From: Gyrodactylus bullatarudis
Lineage: Eukaryota; Platyhelminthes; Monogenea; Gyrodactylidea; Gyrodactylidae
Length of the DNA: 64,000 nucleotides
Direction: 5' to 3'
Assembly (NCBI GenBank): GCA_012064415.1
Contig: SSNU01000237.1
Coordinates: forward strand, 62,001-126,000
The notes under the pieces were generated by a model. It was not told the DNA's origin, did not search any database, and saw nothing but the letters and a program-made list of their open reading frames with translations. The position numbers and the translations under genes are program-made. Positions 37,373 through 49,500 of the stretch are shown piece after piece; within the stretch, counting starts at the first letter, position 1; the number at the start of each line of letters is the position of its first letter.

Positions 37373-39975
37373 TTATTTTCTTTCAAGTTTCGAAAAACAA
37401 TTTAGCTTCTGTGAGCTATATTTATAGATAGGGTCTATTAATATTTTTTCAAATATCAACTCATTTTCTCTCTTCTCGAAATTTTTCCATGATTTTCTCC
37501 ATTCTTCCTTCTGTTGGAATTTCGATTCATTTGTCCATAAAAAAAATTCATTACGCGGTAAACTAAAATCCCTTATTCTTCTCTGTTTAACTCTTTGTGG
37601 TATTTTTTCTGCTTCTCTACTGAAATACAACAAGAAAGCATTGTTTATCTCCTTTATATCTTCAGCCTTTGGGATGACAATTTTCGGTATGCTTCTCAAA
37701 TTATTTTCAAATTTTTTTGCAAAAACCAGACCCCTATAGGTTTCCTTCGTGTCGTCTAATAAAAAGTTGATGTTTAGCTTTTTTAGGTCACAATGCAATT
37801 TTAATTCCATCCAATTCTCTACCAACTGACACTCGGATTTTTCTCCCAGCATCCTCGATTCATAATCTGAAATGGTCAACTCTTTCACCCTCTTCATGAG
37901 ATAATCGAATTTTTTTTGTATCACTTCGAGAAAAATTAGAACACAATTCGAATCTTCAATCAACACGCCTCTGATATTTTCACTTTTCCCCGAGAACATA
38001 ACACAACTCTTTAAATATCTTCTCTCCCTGATTTGATTTGGTTTTAGACGTATAATACACCTTATGTACAAATCATTTGGTTCTGTGATCATATTCTGTT
38101 CATTTGTCTGTAACCAATTATCTCCAACTTCGATTGTTATAATCAAGCTTTGTAATGAAGGCGCAGAGTTTAATTTGAGCCTAATACGTTTCTCGTGAGG
38201 AACAATTTGCTTTTGGCATGCCAACATTTCCTCCAAGCTACAATGGCCAGTCCAAGTTTTATCTTCTGTTGTACTCTGTATTGTGAACTCGAACTGCTTA
38301 CTTGAGAATATTTCTCTCAACTCATTGCTTGTATGAGTGTTCAAGAGAAGAACCTAAGAAGAACATAAGAAACAATATTAATAAATGACACGTTCTCAAC
38401 CATAGTGGGCATAAATTCAAAACTCCCAGTGTTCAATAAAAATTGAGAAAGAATTTGGCAATAATGATACTTTTAACACTTCTCACTTAGAATTTTGTTT
38501 AAAGGTTATTTTGAAACCCAATTAGCTAAGACGAAGGAAAAAAAGAATGAAACTGATTGCGAGTAATCATACCGGTAAAATTCGATCATGTGATCAGCTT
38601 TCATATCTTAAGATAAAAATGTAAGCCAAATTTAAGGCCAAAATAGTCATTTTTTAGCAAATATCTCCTAAACTAAAAAATTTATTATCAGCGTATTCTT
38701 GAACCATAGAAAATTTTCAATTTCAGCAATAACCCCTGAAAAAAATTCTTTAACTTTTAAAGGGTTGATGAAAATTTTGGTAAAGTGATCATCAATACTT
38801 TATTATTATCATAGATCTTATACCATTCACTAATGATTCGAGTCTAATCTGATTGGAGAAAAGTGAGAATTTCATCAGGAGATCATGAAAAGATACAGAT
38901 AGAATTTAGTGTTTTGATGAGCTCATCTTACCACTTAAGATGTATGAAGACAATCAGCATCGAAACGTTTGGATAACCAATAACTGAGAATACTTATATT
39001 GACCTAAATTAAAAAAAATCTTTTTGTAATAAAAATGTTAGATCAATCTTTACTGAACATAAAAAAGTAAGACTTTTCACTTACTAGCGGCAAATTAACC
39101 TCATCCAAAGTTTCCAGGCTCACTGACTTTACATGGTCATTAAACCTCAGAGTCAGGTCGTACTTTGAATTGATTTGACTATAAAAATTGTTAAACCTTG
39201 ATATTGTGATAATCAACGGGTTCATTTGTCTCCTCATAAAGTCATTTAAAAGGTCTTTGTCTAGCTTTACCTCAACCCTAAAATTTCGAATGACATCCAA
39301 GCAATCTCGTAGTCTGTCGTTTAGTTCAGCACCAACTTCCCCCCCACAATACTTGCTCATCAGTCCCTCAAATCTTAATGGGAGCAGGGCAGAGGTTTTC
39401 ATCGACTTTCTAGCTAGGAATATTTTCTGTTTGAGTTTCTTTAAAAACTCTTTTGGATTCTCAACTGCGGTTGTATAAAGACGCGTTTCTGACTGCATGT
39501 CTAATGTTTTCGGACGTCGACTGACTGCACTGAACTGGCACCTCTTCATGCTGTTGTATATTTTAATGGTGTATTGCTCATCAACTTGAGGGGTGGTGTT
39601 CTTGTTAATAAAGGCAGACATAAAGTCCATGTCGACTCTTATCCAATATTGCTCATCCCATTTGATGAGGAGATAATTATTGAATATTTGCGGGCGAAAA
39701 AAGTATTCCTTATTATTTTTGAATACTATCCCAAAATTTTTCCCATAGAGAATAATATCAGTCTTTTGGAGTAGACCCAAGAGTTTATGCTCAACATGGA
39801 TGTACTCTGGTCGGTAGAGAGACCTTGAGTTGGCATCAAATATACTCAGATCGTAGTCATCAATAAGGCGTAGATTGTCGATAGCCAGGGTGAATGAGAT
39901 GGTGACCTCATGGGTTTTCTGAAATCCACTCTGATCACAGTTTTCTCTAATCACTAGTGGTGTGTATTCCTGCAT
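37373..39975 (-). CDS. Unrecognised 623-aa protein, possibly CFAP92-like
   Basis: Two exons (39975-39085, 38353-37373) join in phase 0 across a 731-bp intron. The protein has no signal peptide or membrane helix. The first half shows beta-rich segments, for example TISFTLAIDNLRLIDDYDL, DIILYGKNFGIVF and LLIKWDEQYWIRVDMDF. Their pattern (conserved W, then a short strand, then KIYNS) weakly recalls the DUF4550 region of CFAP92/KIAA1257, a flagella-associated family. The second half is Lys/Glu-rich with W-containing segments near the end (RNEFFLWTNES, EEWRKSWKNF). I am not confident in the family. It lies between ST7 and the FOXJ1-like gene, all on the same strand. Confidence 0.55.
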
Positions 39976-40275
39976 AGTACATGCATTAAAATGTGATGGG
40001 TTTTCTCGATAGAATTATCTTTCTTTAGTTTACAATAAACATGTTGGGTAATGTAGCTTAGCAACTAGCAGAACAAAACAAAAGACCCATTTCCAATTAA
40101 AATTCATCGGAGTAGAGAATCATGTTGTTGTTGTTGTTTACTCTTATAAGCTATGGAGTTGTTGAACGATAAAAAAATATGATAATTTATTTTTGTGTTT
40201 ATTTCATCATGTATAACATTTTTCATGGAAATTTTGTATTTTTACAAAAATGATAAAAATATATAATTTTAAAAT

Positions 40276-41544
40276 TCATAGATCATTGTTGAGCCCAAAA
40301 ATGTGATCCAACTCTTCAAGGTTTAATTGTTCGTCTGTCCAGTTTTGGTCAGACATCAACTCTAGTGATCCATTATTTTTTTCATTTGACGAAGAAATTT
40401 GATTAACCGAATTTGAAGAGGTTTCAATATCATGCAGGGGTGAACTTATCTGATTCGAGTTATCCATAAGAATGCTATTCATTGATTCAGTAAAATCACT
40501 AGCCGGCCACCAATCGATACTGAGAGAGTCATTTCTCTTTGAATCATCAGTCATTTCGTCAATTGATGAGCTCAGAGCCAAAGTTTGATTGGTCTCATTC
40601 TCTGAGCTATTCAGATAAATTTCAGGACTAGGGCTGGGTACGATAAATGAAGCTATTGGAGAAAACTTTTTCTCGCTAGAACTGTCTCCTTTATTCTCTA
40701 AAGAGGGATGAATCATCGATCTTGTTATTGTCTCAAGGCGTGGATTCAACCGCCAGGCATCCCCATAACCATTTGGCTCTTCTTTGCGTTTTGGAACACG
40801 TTGAAAGCAATTACTAAAGGTTAAGCATTGTCTCAGGTCGAGCTAAACAAAAGGAAAATTAATGAAAAAGGATGAAAATGCAAATTGGGAAAATGTAAAT
40901 TCTATTGAATATGCAAATCTCACCTGCCAGTTAATTTCAGACTTTTTGAAGTAAGAAAAATTTTCACAAATCCAAGAAATGATATCGGAAAATGTGGTTT
41001 TTTTAACCTGAAGATTGTCCAGGGCCATAAAAATTAGGGTAGTGTAGGTGAAGGGAGGTTTGGTACAAAAATTTGTCCGATAATTTGTTCGATCTTCCTT
41101 GGAGAGGGAACTGAAGGATAAAACTTGTAAATTCGGATCAAATGAGTGAAGGGTATCTCCAACACTCGAGTTGACACTGGTTCCGTCTTCAGATTTCTCT
41201 TTAGGTATGACAGTTCTAAAGTTAGTATTGCAAATTGAATTATTATTGGCAATCGAACGAATAACATGTTTTAAACCTCTTGGATTTGCATGACTCTTTG
41301 GCGGGGAAGAGTGATAAACATGCCTCTGATAGCTGTAGACCAAATTTGAAGAATTCAAAACACTTGGAGGTGGATTTATACGTAGTCCCGTTTTTGTAAG
41401 ACTCATTGACTGGAGCCAGCTTAAATTGGTTAGGGTGTCGTCATGATCATATGGCTCGATAGCATTATGACGCTCGGGTTTGTTTAGCCAGTTTTCCCGA
41501 AGTTTTTCTGCTAGCTCATCACTTCGTTGACAAGAGAAAATCAT
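40276..41544 (-). CDS. FOXJ1-like forkhead protein with altered recognition helix
   Basis: Two exons (41544-40924, 40842-40276; 81-bp intron, phase 0) give about 395 aa. FOXJ1 proteins switch on motile-cilium genes. Upstream of the DNA-binding domain is DDTLTNLSWLQSMSL, matching the FOXJ1 signature DDSLTSLQWLQ. The forkhead domain starts TKPPFTYTTLIFMAL and continues IISWICENFSYFKKSEINWQ. After the splice, where the family has NSIRHNLSLNKCF, this gene encodes LDLRQCLTFSNCF, and then QRVPKRKEEPNGYGDAWRLNP (family KVPREKDEPGKGGFWRIDP). The key Asn and His of helix 3 are absent. The C-terminal half is Ser/Asn/Asp-rich, as expected of an activation domain. Either DNA specificity has changed or binding is lost. 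Confidence 0.8.
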
Positions 41545-41813
41545 TCTAGTAAGAATTCATTTGATAAGCTCTCAATGAATTTGTGAAAAATATAAATTCA
41601 CTTGTTATGAGTTTTTTGTAATAAATTGTACAGATAATCAACCTATTTTAAGTTATGTATGCAATATTTGTCAAAAAATAAAACAATAAATCAATAAAAA
41701 TAGTTTACAAATATTTTAAAAACTTTTCGAAAAGCCGCTCATGACTCGATTAAAGTTGATAAAAAAATATTATAATATTAAGAAATTTTGTTTGTGTTTA
41801 TCAAATTTTTAAA
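41545..41813. promoter_or_regulatory. Divergent intergenic region between the FOXJ1-like and DUSP-like genes
   Basis: 269 bp of AT-rich sequence separate start codons on opposite strands. It must hold both 5' leaders and promoters, but no specific element is clear. Confidence 0.35.
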
Positions 41814-43923
41814 ATGGGTGGTCAAATTTCTAGAGTTGTCAATGGACTATACATTGGATGCAACCTAAATTCGATAGGCGAGGGAGAGCTCCTTCAACAT
41901 GGCATCACACATATTCTCTCTGTTCAATCTGAACATAATGATTTAAATATTGTAATAATAGTAGTTTTTAATTCAAGTTTTAGAGTAACAACTTCCAATT
42001 TAAGCACATTTTGGTAAAAGAAAATGATGTTCACAGCTTATTCAAGATGGTCCACATTTCAAATGATATAATACATGAAGTGCGCAATAATCGGGGAAAT
42101 ATTGTTGTATGTAGTGCTTCTGGGAACAACTACAACGTTTGTCTCGTTACAATCTACCTTTTAACAGTGTTAGAATCTTTAGATGTCAAGAGCGTCCTCT
42201 CATACATAAATCATCTTAAAGAAAATCACTCTATAGATCCAGAAATTGTTAGAGTACTAAACTCTTTTCAGTCAGAATGTCGTCTTGAGAATGAACAAAA
42301 CAGAATAGCCCAATCCTTTGGAGATTACTTCAATAAAGAAGATGATCTCAAGACAATCAAAGAATTCTTGGACAATTCTGTCGATCAAGAGGAGTTCAAT
42401 AAAGCTTATGATGTAATCAGCTCGTCTCTGGAAACTTCGAAACCTCTCAAGGTAACCAGACCCAGAGAAATATCTAAACGAAATAAAGGTAAGTTCCATT
42501 ATTACCTTTGAATTTACTTTTGCCTAATCTTTTTGTCTTATCTCTCACAAATTTTTTCGTGTTTAAAAATGTTATACATTAGAATTGATTTTCGGGAATA
42601 ATAAATGTTTATCATGTGACATTTTTCCATCATAGAGTAACAATAGAAGGAAAATCAATCCAACTTGCATTCCTCTATTCTGATCTACAGATATTTTGTT
42701 CTATCCCCCCTTGCTTATGCCATCTTATCCTAACTAGAGTTTACCATAATTCTTCTCTGAGAAAATAATCCGGTTATTGGCAACTGCTAACCATCAATAA
42801 TAGTTTCAAGTTGATTAGATCTCTATAACTACTTTTCTCGCATTTTCACAATTATGAATCATGTCAAAAATTGTATGATTCAACATAGACCCTGCGATAG
42901 ACTCTATAATATTATTACTCTCAAATATTAGTTGGAATAAGTCGGGTCTTTATCCAAAAGAAAAGCATTTAAAAGCATAAAGTTATATGATTATATATAA
43001 TTATTATAATATGATAATTATCAATAAATAAAGTATGTAGGATTAATTTGATTTCATTGCCTCTTGTTTAGAAAATGAAGTGTTTCCCTTTGACCAAGAA
43101 GATATTCTTGAGGCTATCGAATTGGAAACAGCAGATAATGTAAATGATGAAGAGCCACTCAGCAATGATGAGAGTAGTACCGATGAACTCGTTAGTGACG
43201 TTGAGTCGACCATTGAACAAGAGTCAGCCATTGAAATTCCCTTATCCAGGGGACGAGAACGGTCGAGTCTCATTTATTCAGCCTCCTCGTCTCTTTTTAT
43301 ATCAAAGGATAATTTTGATCCAAAGTGAGTTATAACTCGATGGGCTTTATTTTCTCAGTGCTGTGAAACTATTTCAATTTTAAAGGTGAATCTTGTTAAC
43401 TTGGTACATTTTTTCCTCAATAATTATCATAAAGAATCGAAAGTTTGCCTGAATTCACTTATCTGTTTGGATCATATGACATTTTAAAAGAAAGAATAAT
43501 AAACACTATCTTTTGAAAAAAATGTCCAATAGAAAATCTTTGAAATATTTTAATCACAAACACGAATCAAAGATTAACATTTTTTGTTTATTCTATTCGT
43601 TTTCAAATCCTAACTACTTGAAACATTTTAAGTATTCAGAAAATGTCTATAGTTTATGAAAGAATCATTTAAACTGTCTACCAGGACAGTTCTTTATTTT
43701 TTCTTGTGTTTAGTCACCAAGAAACCTTATTGAGAAACATATTAACTAGCTTTACTCATTTTATTTGTAACTGTTCTATTGGGGATTTCTAATTTACATT
43801 TAATTCTTTAATAGAAAACTGAACAAATTAAAGTCAAAAGGCAATCAAGAAAATAACAGTCAATTCGACAGTCTCAACAAGTTATCAACCACAGTCCCTG
43901 CCAAGAAGATATTCATGATTTGA
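41814..43923 (+). CDS. DUSP15/22-like pseudophosphatase with acidic tail
   Basis: Four exons (41814-41951, 41984-42488, 43072-43324, 43815-43923; first intron 32 nt) give about 334 aa. The start MGGQISRVVNGLYIGCNL resembles DUSP15/22, including an N-terminal Gly2 that could be myristoylated. GITHILSVQSEH and FQFKHILVKEND follow the dual-specificity fold. At the active site, where the family reads VHCLAGVSRSVTLV, this protein reads VVCSASGNNYNVCLV. The HCx5R signature has lost its His and Arg, although a Cys remains, so catalysis is not expected. After the fold come a helical region and an acid/Ser-rich stretch (NDESSTDELVSDVESTIEQE). The last exon is Lys/Asn-rich. It may bind partners or phosphoproteins without cutting them. 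Confidence 0.78.
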
Positions 43924-43929
43924 CCTAAT

Positions 43930-44840
43930 ATCTTATTAAATTATTATAAAGATTATCTTGAATTCTCTACCAATAAAGATGTTTGAATATAACCTCGAAT
44001 TTAATCTCTGGAAAATAATGTCAGAATTAGTTTTTACATAGTTTCCAAATGAGAACATGCAGCAGGTTAAAGCCAGAGTTGTTATACATCACGAGAATTT
44101 AATATTTTATTAATTAAAAACCAATAGACTTCAAAAAATGCCAACATTTTCAAAAACTTGAATTTGAGCATAAAATTTTAGAAAAATATTGATTTTTTTT
44201 TTTTTATGATACAGTAAATTCTCTTCTCACATTATTAACTAGCTTTACTTGAGCTTGGTGTTTTAGTTTGATAGAAAAAAACTATGATATTCCGCCAGTA
44301 GAAGGAACACAGTTAGCTTTTTGCCGATTTTTGAGTAACATAATCTGATTTGACTATTCCAGACTCCAAGTCTTTTTAAAGTACACATAAATCTATATAA
44401 AATTTATTTGAATTCTCTAAAAATTACAAAACAAGATCAAAATCGATAAAAATGATTGTTGAAAAATATGAAATCAACCTACTTTTGATTAAATAAAAGT
44501 ACATTTTCAGCAATCAAATTCTTTATGTAATCGAATACCATCAAGCTTAGAAATATTGATTTGCTGAATTGAGCATTACTTCTCAGTGATAACAAAATTA
44601 GATACACATATTGTTGAGCCAGCTTCAAATTCACTTTCCACTGGAAAATCATGAAAAAGAAGTCGGGGTTTTCAAATAAGAAGCTTTTATTATTTTGATA
44701 GAAAAAATAAGGATTACTCGACAACTACATAACTCTGTTTTGTTTAGTGGATAGGCTAGATTGATTGGACAAAATTTTACAATGTTTTCTTGTCTTTAAA
44801 ATTATTGAAGGCTTGACTGGTCATTTATTATGTATAGGAA
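43930..44840. other. Convergent intergenic region, nothing firm
   Basis: About 0.9 kb between the DUSP-like and PDZ-LIM 3' ends. The phrase attaactagctttact occurs here at about 44236 and also within the last DUSP intron at about 43743. A minus-strand reading at 44479-44724 is hydrophobic but has no start context or homology. I call no gene. Confidence 0.35.
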
Positions 44841-44845
44841 GAGGG

Positions 44846-46027
44846 TCAGGAAAATACAGCTGAAGCAAAAGCATGAGTTTTACAAAAAGGTTTCCCATCT
44901 CTCGGATGAAACGGTTTCCCCTCCAGGGGGATATTACAAGCAGCACATTGGAAGCAGCTGGCATGAAAGACTTTATCAAATACCTCCATGTATCGATCTA
45001 TTTCACTAATTTCCTTCTTGCATTTATCACAGGTGATACCGTAGGCCTTTTTAAAGTGAGGCTCACAATAGAAATTTCCGTCATCGCCGGTATGAAAAAC
45101 TCCCTGGCCAATTGGCTTCTTACATGTTGCACAGACAAAGCAGTTGTCATGCCATTTTTTCGAGAGAGCTGAAATGATTACTCCGATAATCGGCTGATTA
45201 CAGGCAGCACATTTTTCCGCCTTATGCTCAGCAAAATCTTTCTCACAATAGAACTTGTTATCTTCCTCAATGAATTCATCGTGTTTCATGTTCTTTTTAC
45301 AGATGAAACACGTGAAATGATCTGGACAAAATGTAAAATCAAGAGCAACAAGAAATGGCCCGCTTATTTCCTCTTTGCAATGATAACAAACTGGAGTACT
45401 TTTTCTAGAGCCGGGATTCTCAAGACGGGCCGAAGTTTTTTGTTTGCTAGGAGGTTTTGCCATAACTGGTTGAGCAGAAGGCATTGGCTTTTCAGTTGCT
45501 TTCATAACTGGCACATTAAAAGGATTTGGTGTTGGATTATACAGCTGTTCAGTTGTATTTTTTGGTGGATTAAATACACTAGGATGAGGGTTTGCTTGAC
45601 TGCTGGGGTTATTCACTTGTTCTAAAATATGCTTAAGTGTTCCTGACATGAAATTACTCGATGGTTGTTGGGTTCTTGGACTAAACGGTTTCTGGTTATA
45701 CCCGGTGTTATTGCCAACCGAGAGATTCAAAGATTTCTTCGAGACATGTGGTAATGGCATAGGAATGCCTCGGATAACCTCAAAGGATAGTTCATTGCCA
45801 CAGCGTATGATTGCCTGTTGACCTTTCTGATGAGTCCAAGATGAATCAACGGTATCTCCACCGATACTCAATATTTTATCGCCAGCTCTGAGCCCGTGAT
45901 ATTGAGAGATGCCGTTTGGCGTTACACTAGCTATCGTAAGGGGCTGGGAAAAGTCGATTCCCCCTTGTAGTTTAAAGCCCCATGGAACAGAGGGATCCTT
46001 ACGTCTGATGGAAATGTAAACTGACAT
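44846..46027 (-). CDS. PDZ and LIM domain protein (Enigma/PDLIM7/Zasp type)
   Basis: A single coding exon of 393 aa. The N-terminal PDZ domain (residues about 1-90) carries the carboxylate-binding loop in VPWGFKLQGG and RAGDKILSIGG. A Pro/Asn-rich linker follows. Three C-terminal LIM domains follow, each with the usual Cys/His zinc ligands: CYHCKEEI...HFTC..C, CAACNQPIIG...WHDNCFVCATC and CDKCKKEI...FHASCFQCAAC. This layout is that of Enigma-family proteins, which tie alpha-actinin and actin at Z-discs or adhesion sites. I chose the ATG at 46027 because MSVYISIRR leads directly into the PDZ fold; the frame upstream looks like 5' leader. It is downstream of TRRAP on the same strand, 523 bp away. 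Confidence 0.93.
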   Translation of the reverse strand: MSVYISIRRKDPSVPWGFKLQGGIDFSQPLTIASVTPNGISQYHGLRAGDKILSIGGDTVDSSWTHQKGQQAIIRCGNELSFEVIRGIPMPLPHVSKKSLNLSVGNNTGYNQKPFSPRTQQPSSNFMSGTLKHILEQVNNPSSQANPHPSVFNPPKNTTEQLYNPTPNPFNVPVMKATEKPMPSAQPVMAKPPSKQKTSARLENPGSRKSTPVCYHCKEEISGPFLVALDFTFCPDHFTCFICKKNMKHDEFIEEDNKFYCEKDFAEHKAEKCAACNQPIIGVIISALSKKWHDNCFVCATCKKPIGQGVFHTGDDGNFYCEPHFKKAYGITCDKCKKEISEIDRYMEVFDKVFHASCFQCAACNIPLEGKPFHPRDGKPFCKTHAFASAVFS

Positions 46028-46029
46028 CC

Positions 46030-46550
46030 TTTGAGAAATATTCCCAAAATCTTGAACTGACAAAAAAAAACCAAGGAGATGAAGCTTAAAACAGTAGGAA
46101 CCCTTCTGATTAAGACCAACCAATCAGAATGAAAGATTACTTTAATTGGTTGGTTCAAGTTAGAGAGTGATAGACGAACAGACCTCTGCTATTCCCCTTT
46201 TTAGCTAAAATGTATCAAAAAAGCACACACAGGGGAAAAGTAGAAGACAATACAAATAATGATAACCTCCCTCACACCACAATCTTTTCAAGCCAAGCCC
46301 CATCCCACACATTCAAATGCACAAAGATTTGCATACGAAATTTGTGTGATCATTATTAGATATTTGTCCTCGAGAAATGATTATAATCAAACGAAAAGTA
46401 TACTTATGCAGCACAATAAATTTATTTTTAAGAATTTGTAACAAAAATAAGTTTAGATTAATGGGGACGGTTGTTTTAAATATCTATGAGTTCCTAATTC
46501 TGTTATAGAATTCAAATAAATGATAATAAATAAGAGATAATAGGGTGTTT
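46030..46550. other. Intergenic between TRRAP and the PDZ-LIM gene
   Basis: About 0.5 kb holding the TRRAP 3' end and the PDZ-LIM promoter or leader. Runs such as aaataaatgataataaataag near 46515 could include processing signals. No other feature. Confidence 0.4.
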
Positions 46551-49500
46551 TTAGATCCATGGAAGATGACTTGGGGGAGTGTTGAGAACAATGTTGTTAG
46601 TCTCTGAGCTGGACTTGATCAGGGATCTGAAGGAGTCACTAGATTTCATGTTTTCTAACTCCTGGTTAACACAAAGGGAGGATAGTTCTGAAAATAAGGA
46701 AAAAATTATTACAAGATAGGATACCATTAGCATGTTTAAACAATGATCGGAAAAAACATCTTTTTTGAGCCGAATTTCGTTACAAAAGAAATTCACACTT
46801 TTTATTAAATCTTATCCTTTAAAGTCTTACATTTTTGGTAGGTTAGGATTTAATGCATTCATTGTTGTGCAAGGTTACACTCAAATGAAATTACAACCCC
46901 TTAAAAATACCAGGAAAAACTTTGTCGAGAAGCAAATATTGGTATTTTAAATCAGTGCAAAATTTGTGTATTCTTTGTTATACTGTATTTTTACGTAATT
47001 TTTTATCGAACGAGACTCACTTTTACCGGTAAGACTTGAAGAGTCGACCAAGGTTAGAATTAACTGAATCAACTTATCATTATGCAGATCAGGAATGCTT
47101 TCAGTGCTAGGGATGATAGATCTGGATGATGCATCCAACTTGGAGATTTTCGCCAATGCTGTCTGACGGGATTTATGGAAAAGAATCAAATCATCACGAT
47201 AAATTGCCCGCTGAAAGACGATCAGTAGATTCTTTCGATTCATCAGGGAATTTAAAGTTATTTCCATTATCGAAGGCAACAAATCAAAGTCAACTGGACT
47301 CGTGAGAAATTCGAAAATTTGAGGGGAAAATCTAAACCTTGAAATTGGAGAGGGTTCCCTCGGCAGTAGCTCAAGGCTCACAATGCCTGACTTGTCATCA
47401 ATGGTCTTGTAAACTAGAATGAATAGGTTAGAATGAAAGTTTGATCAAAATTATACCTTCTAAACATACTTTCATCTTGTAAAAAGATGCCATTAGTTAA
47501 TGAATTCTGGGGGTTTTCAGTTTTAAACTGGTAGGCAAAATTGCTCTGTAGAATGGAGTAGAATTTGTCAGCTCCAATCGGCCTAGGATTCATTTGACTA
47601 TCGAGAAAAGGCATAAATTTCAAATGACTCATAGTGAGAAGGCCCTTTCTAAGGTTGATCATCAGAGAGTTTGGATCCCAGTTTGTGGTCTGATGAAGGA
47701 GCTGTGTGATCAAGAACCATGAGCCAAATTGTTCATTTAATGAACGCCTAAAGAGCCAGTAGGCTTCGCAATCTTCCATCCAGTTTATTGCCCAATCAGT
47801 GAAAAGACTATGCTTCCAATTGGAAGGTACCTTCTGGTCCTCTTTCAAAATAGTTCTAAGAGTCTTTGAGCTCTGACAGGATAGTTTTACTGATTTTGGG
47901 ATTCTCTCTTGAATTTCAGTGATAATTTTAATAGCGTTATTCTTGAAATTTTCTTTGGTTACGTTTTGCGATATCATTGCCTTGAGATAATCGTATTTTT
48001 GTTTTCTTAATGAATCGTTTTCCAGACGAAGTGCACAATCGAATATTGAGGCGAGACTTTCATTAGCTGCAAAGACACAGTTGTCCTGCGAGCATGGTCG
48101 CCCACGTGCCTCTAAAAGGACAATTGTACTACCACCGGATAGATAAGAGGTGTTACCAGAGTTCACTGAGGATGTTGAAAACTTGGAGGATTCCTCAGTA
48201 AACTTTTTGTCCAAGTTGTTATTCAACGCCTCTTTTATTATGGTCTTAGCTGTTGGGGGAATGCTTGGGTGATTTGTTGCTGGGGGCTGATTAACTCTGG
48301 CTAAACCTTTTCTGGTGATATGGGCTGCCAATGGTATTGTACTACTACTAGCAGCAAAGGCAACAGAAGAAGTCATACTACTTTTTCCAATTTCCTTTAT
48401 AACAACACCAGAAGTGTTCAGTATTTCTTGGCGGGGGATTTCCATGAAAACTTTACGTTTTGAGGTTTGAGATTCCTTGGCCAGGATATCGTTTATCATT
48501 TGGTTGAGATGAAGAATTCTATTCTCTCGGTGAATTTCGTAAAAGTAGTCCTCGTTAGGCCGCAAAGTGCCGAGACGATTTGGGGTCAGAGCATAGGTGT
48601 GGATTCGACCATTACTGGCTCGAATGAAAAAGTTTGTAGAATGACAAGAGTTGCCACGTGACATTGGAGTGTAACTATTCATTTTGGCGAAAGGAAGTAA
48701 CTCGACAATTGTCAATGGAGTAAAATAACTAGCTTGGGGAATTGGAACCTGGTTAATGAAATTCCATTCACCAGGTAAGACAAGAGATGAAACGGACGGT
48801 TTGGGACAAGGATAATTTGGACTGGAAATACTTGTCAATGAAAATAACTCGGAAAAGTGATTTACACCACGCTCAGAAAAGTAAAAGCTCTTGAATTCGT
48901 TCTCTTGGTAGAATTTTTCCAGAGCAGGAATCCAATTCTGGCTGATAACTTCTAGGTAATTAATGATGGGACTGTTTTCAAGACTGCCAAGTTTCCGAAT
49001 AAACTCTTCGGTTAAGAGGGAAATTTCATTCTTCCATGGCTCTGATATTTCTCTCAGACTTTCATCAGCAACCCGATCAAACTCCCATTTATTCAGATTC
49101 GCGTCATGAGAAAAGTGCGTGAGAATTTTCTTCAATGAATTATGAAGCCAAAGAGGCATTTTCATTTTACCATGGTCCATATCTCCAGCACTTTCGCTAG
49201 CAATAGCAAACAGCAAATCTTCAATGTGAGTGGAAAATTCATTCAAGCTAGTTAACATACGACTGGCCCAACAAGGAAGCAATCTACTACAAATTCTATC
49301 AGTGAACCTATCATAGATGTAGGTTTTGGTTGGTGCAATTTTTTCGATAAGTTTGATTAAATAATTAATTCTGTGATAGCCATGAATACTAGATAGTGGG
49401 ACATTAGTTTCCTTGACACTATCGCGAAGCTTGAGCAGAATTTTAGACTCATCATTTTCAAGCAGCTTATCGGAATAGTCAACAATAAGATTAGATTTTT

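Noticed and set aside
44479..44724. Small hydrophobic minus-strand gene between the DUSP-like and PDZ-LIM genes
   Set aside because: No homology, weak start context and AT-rich composition. It is no better than chance.
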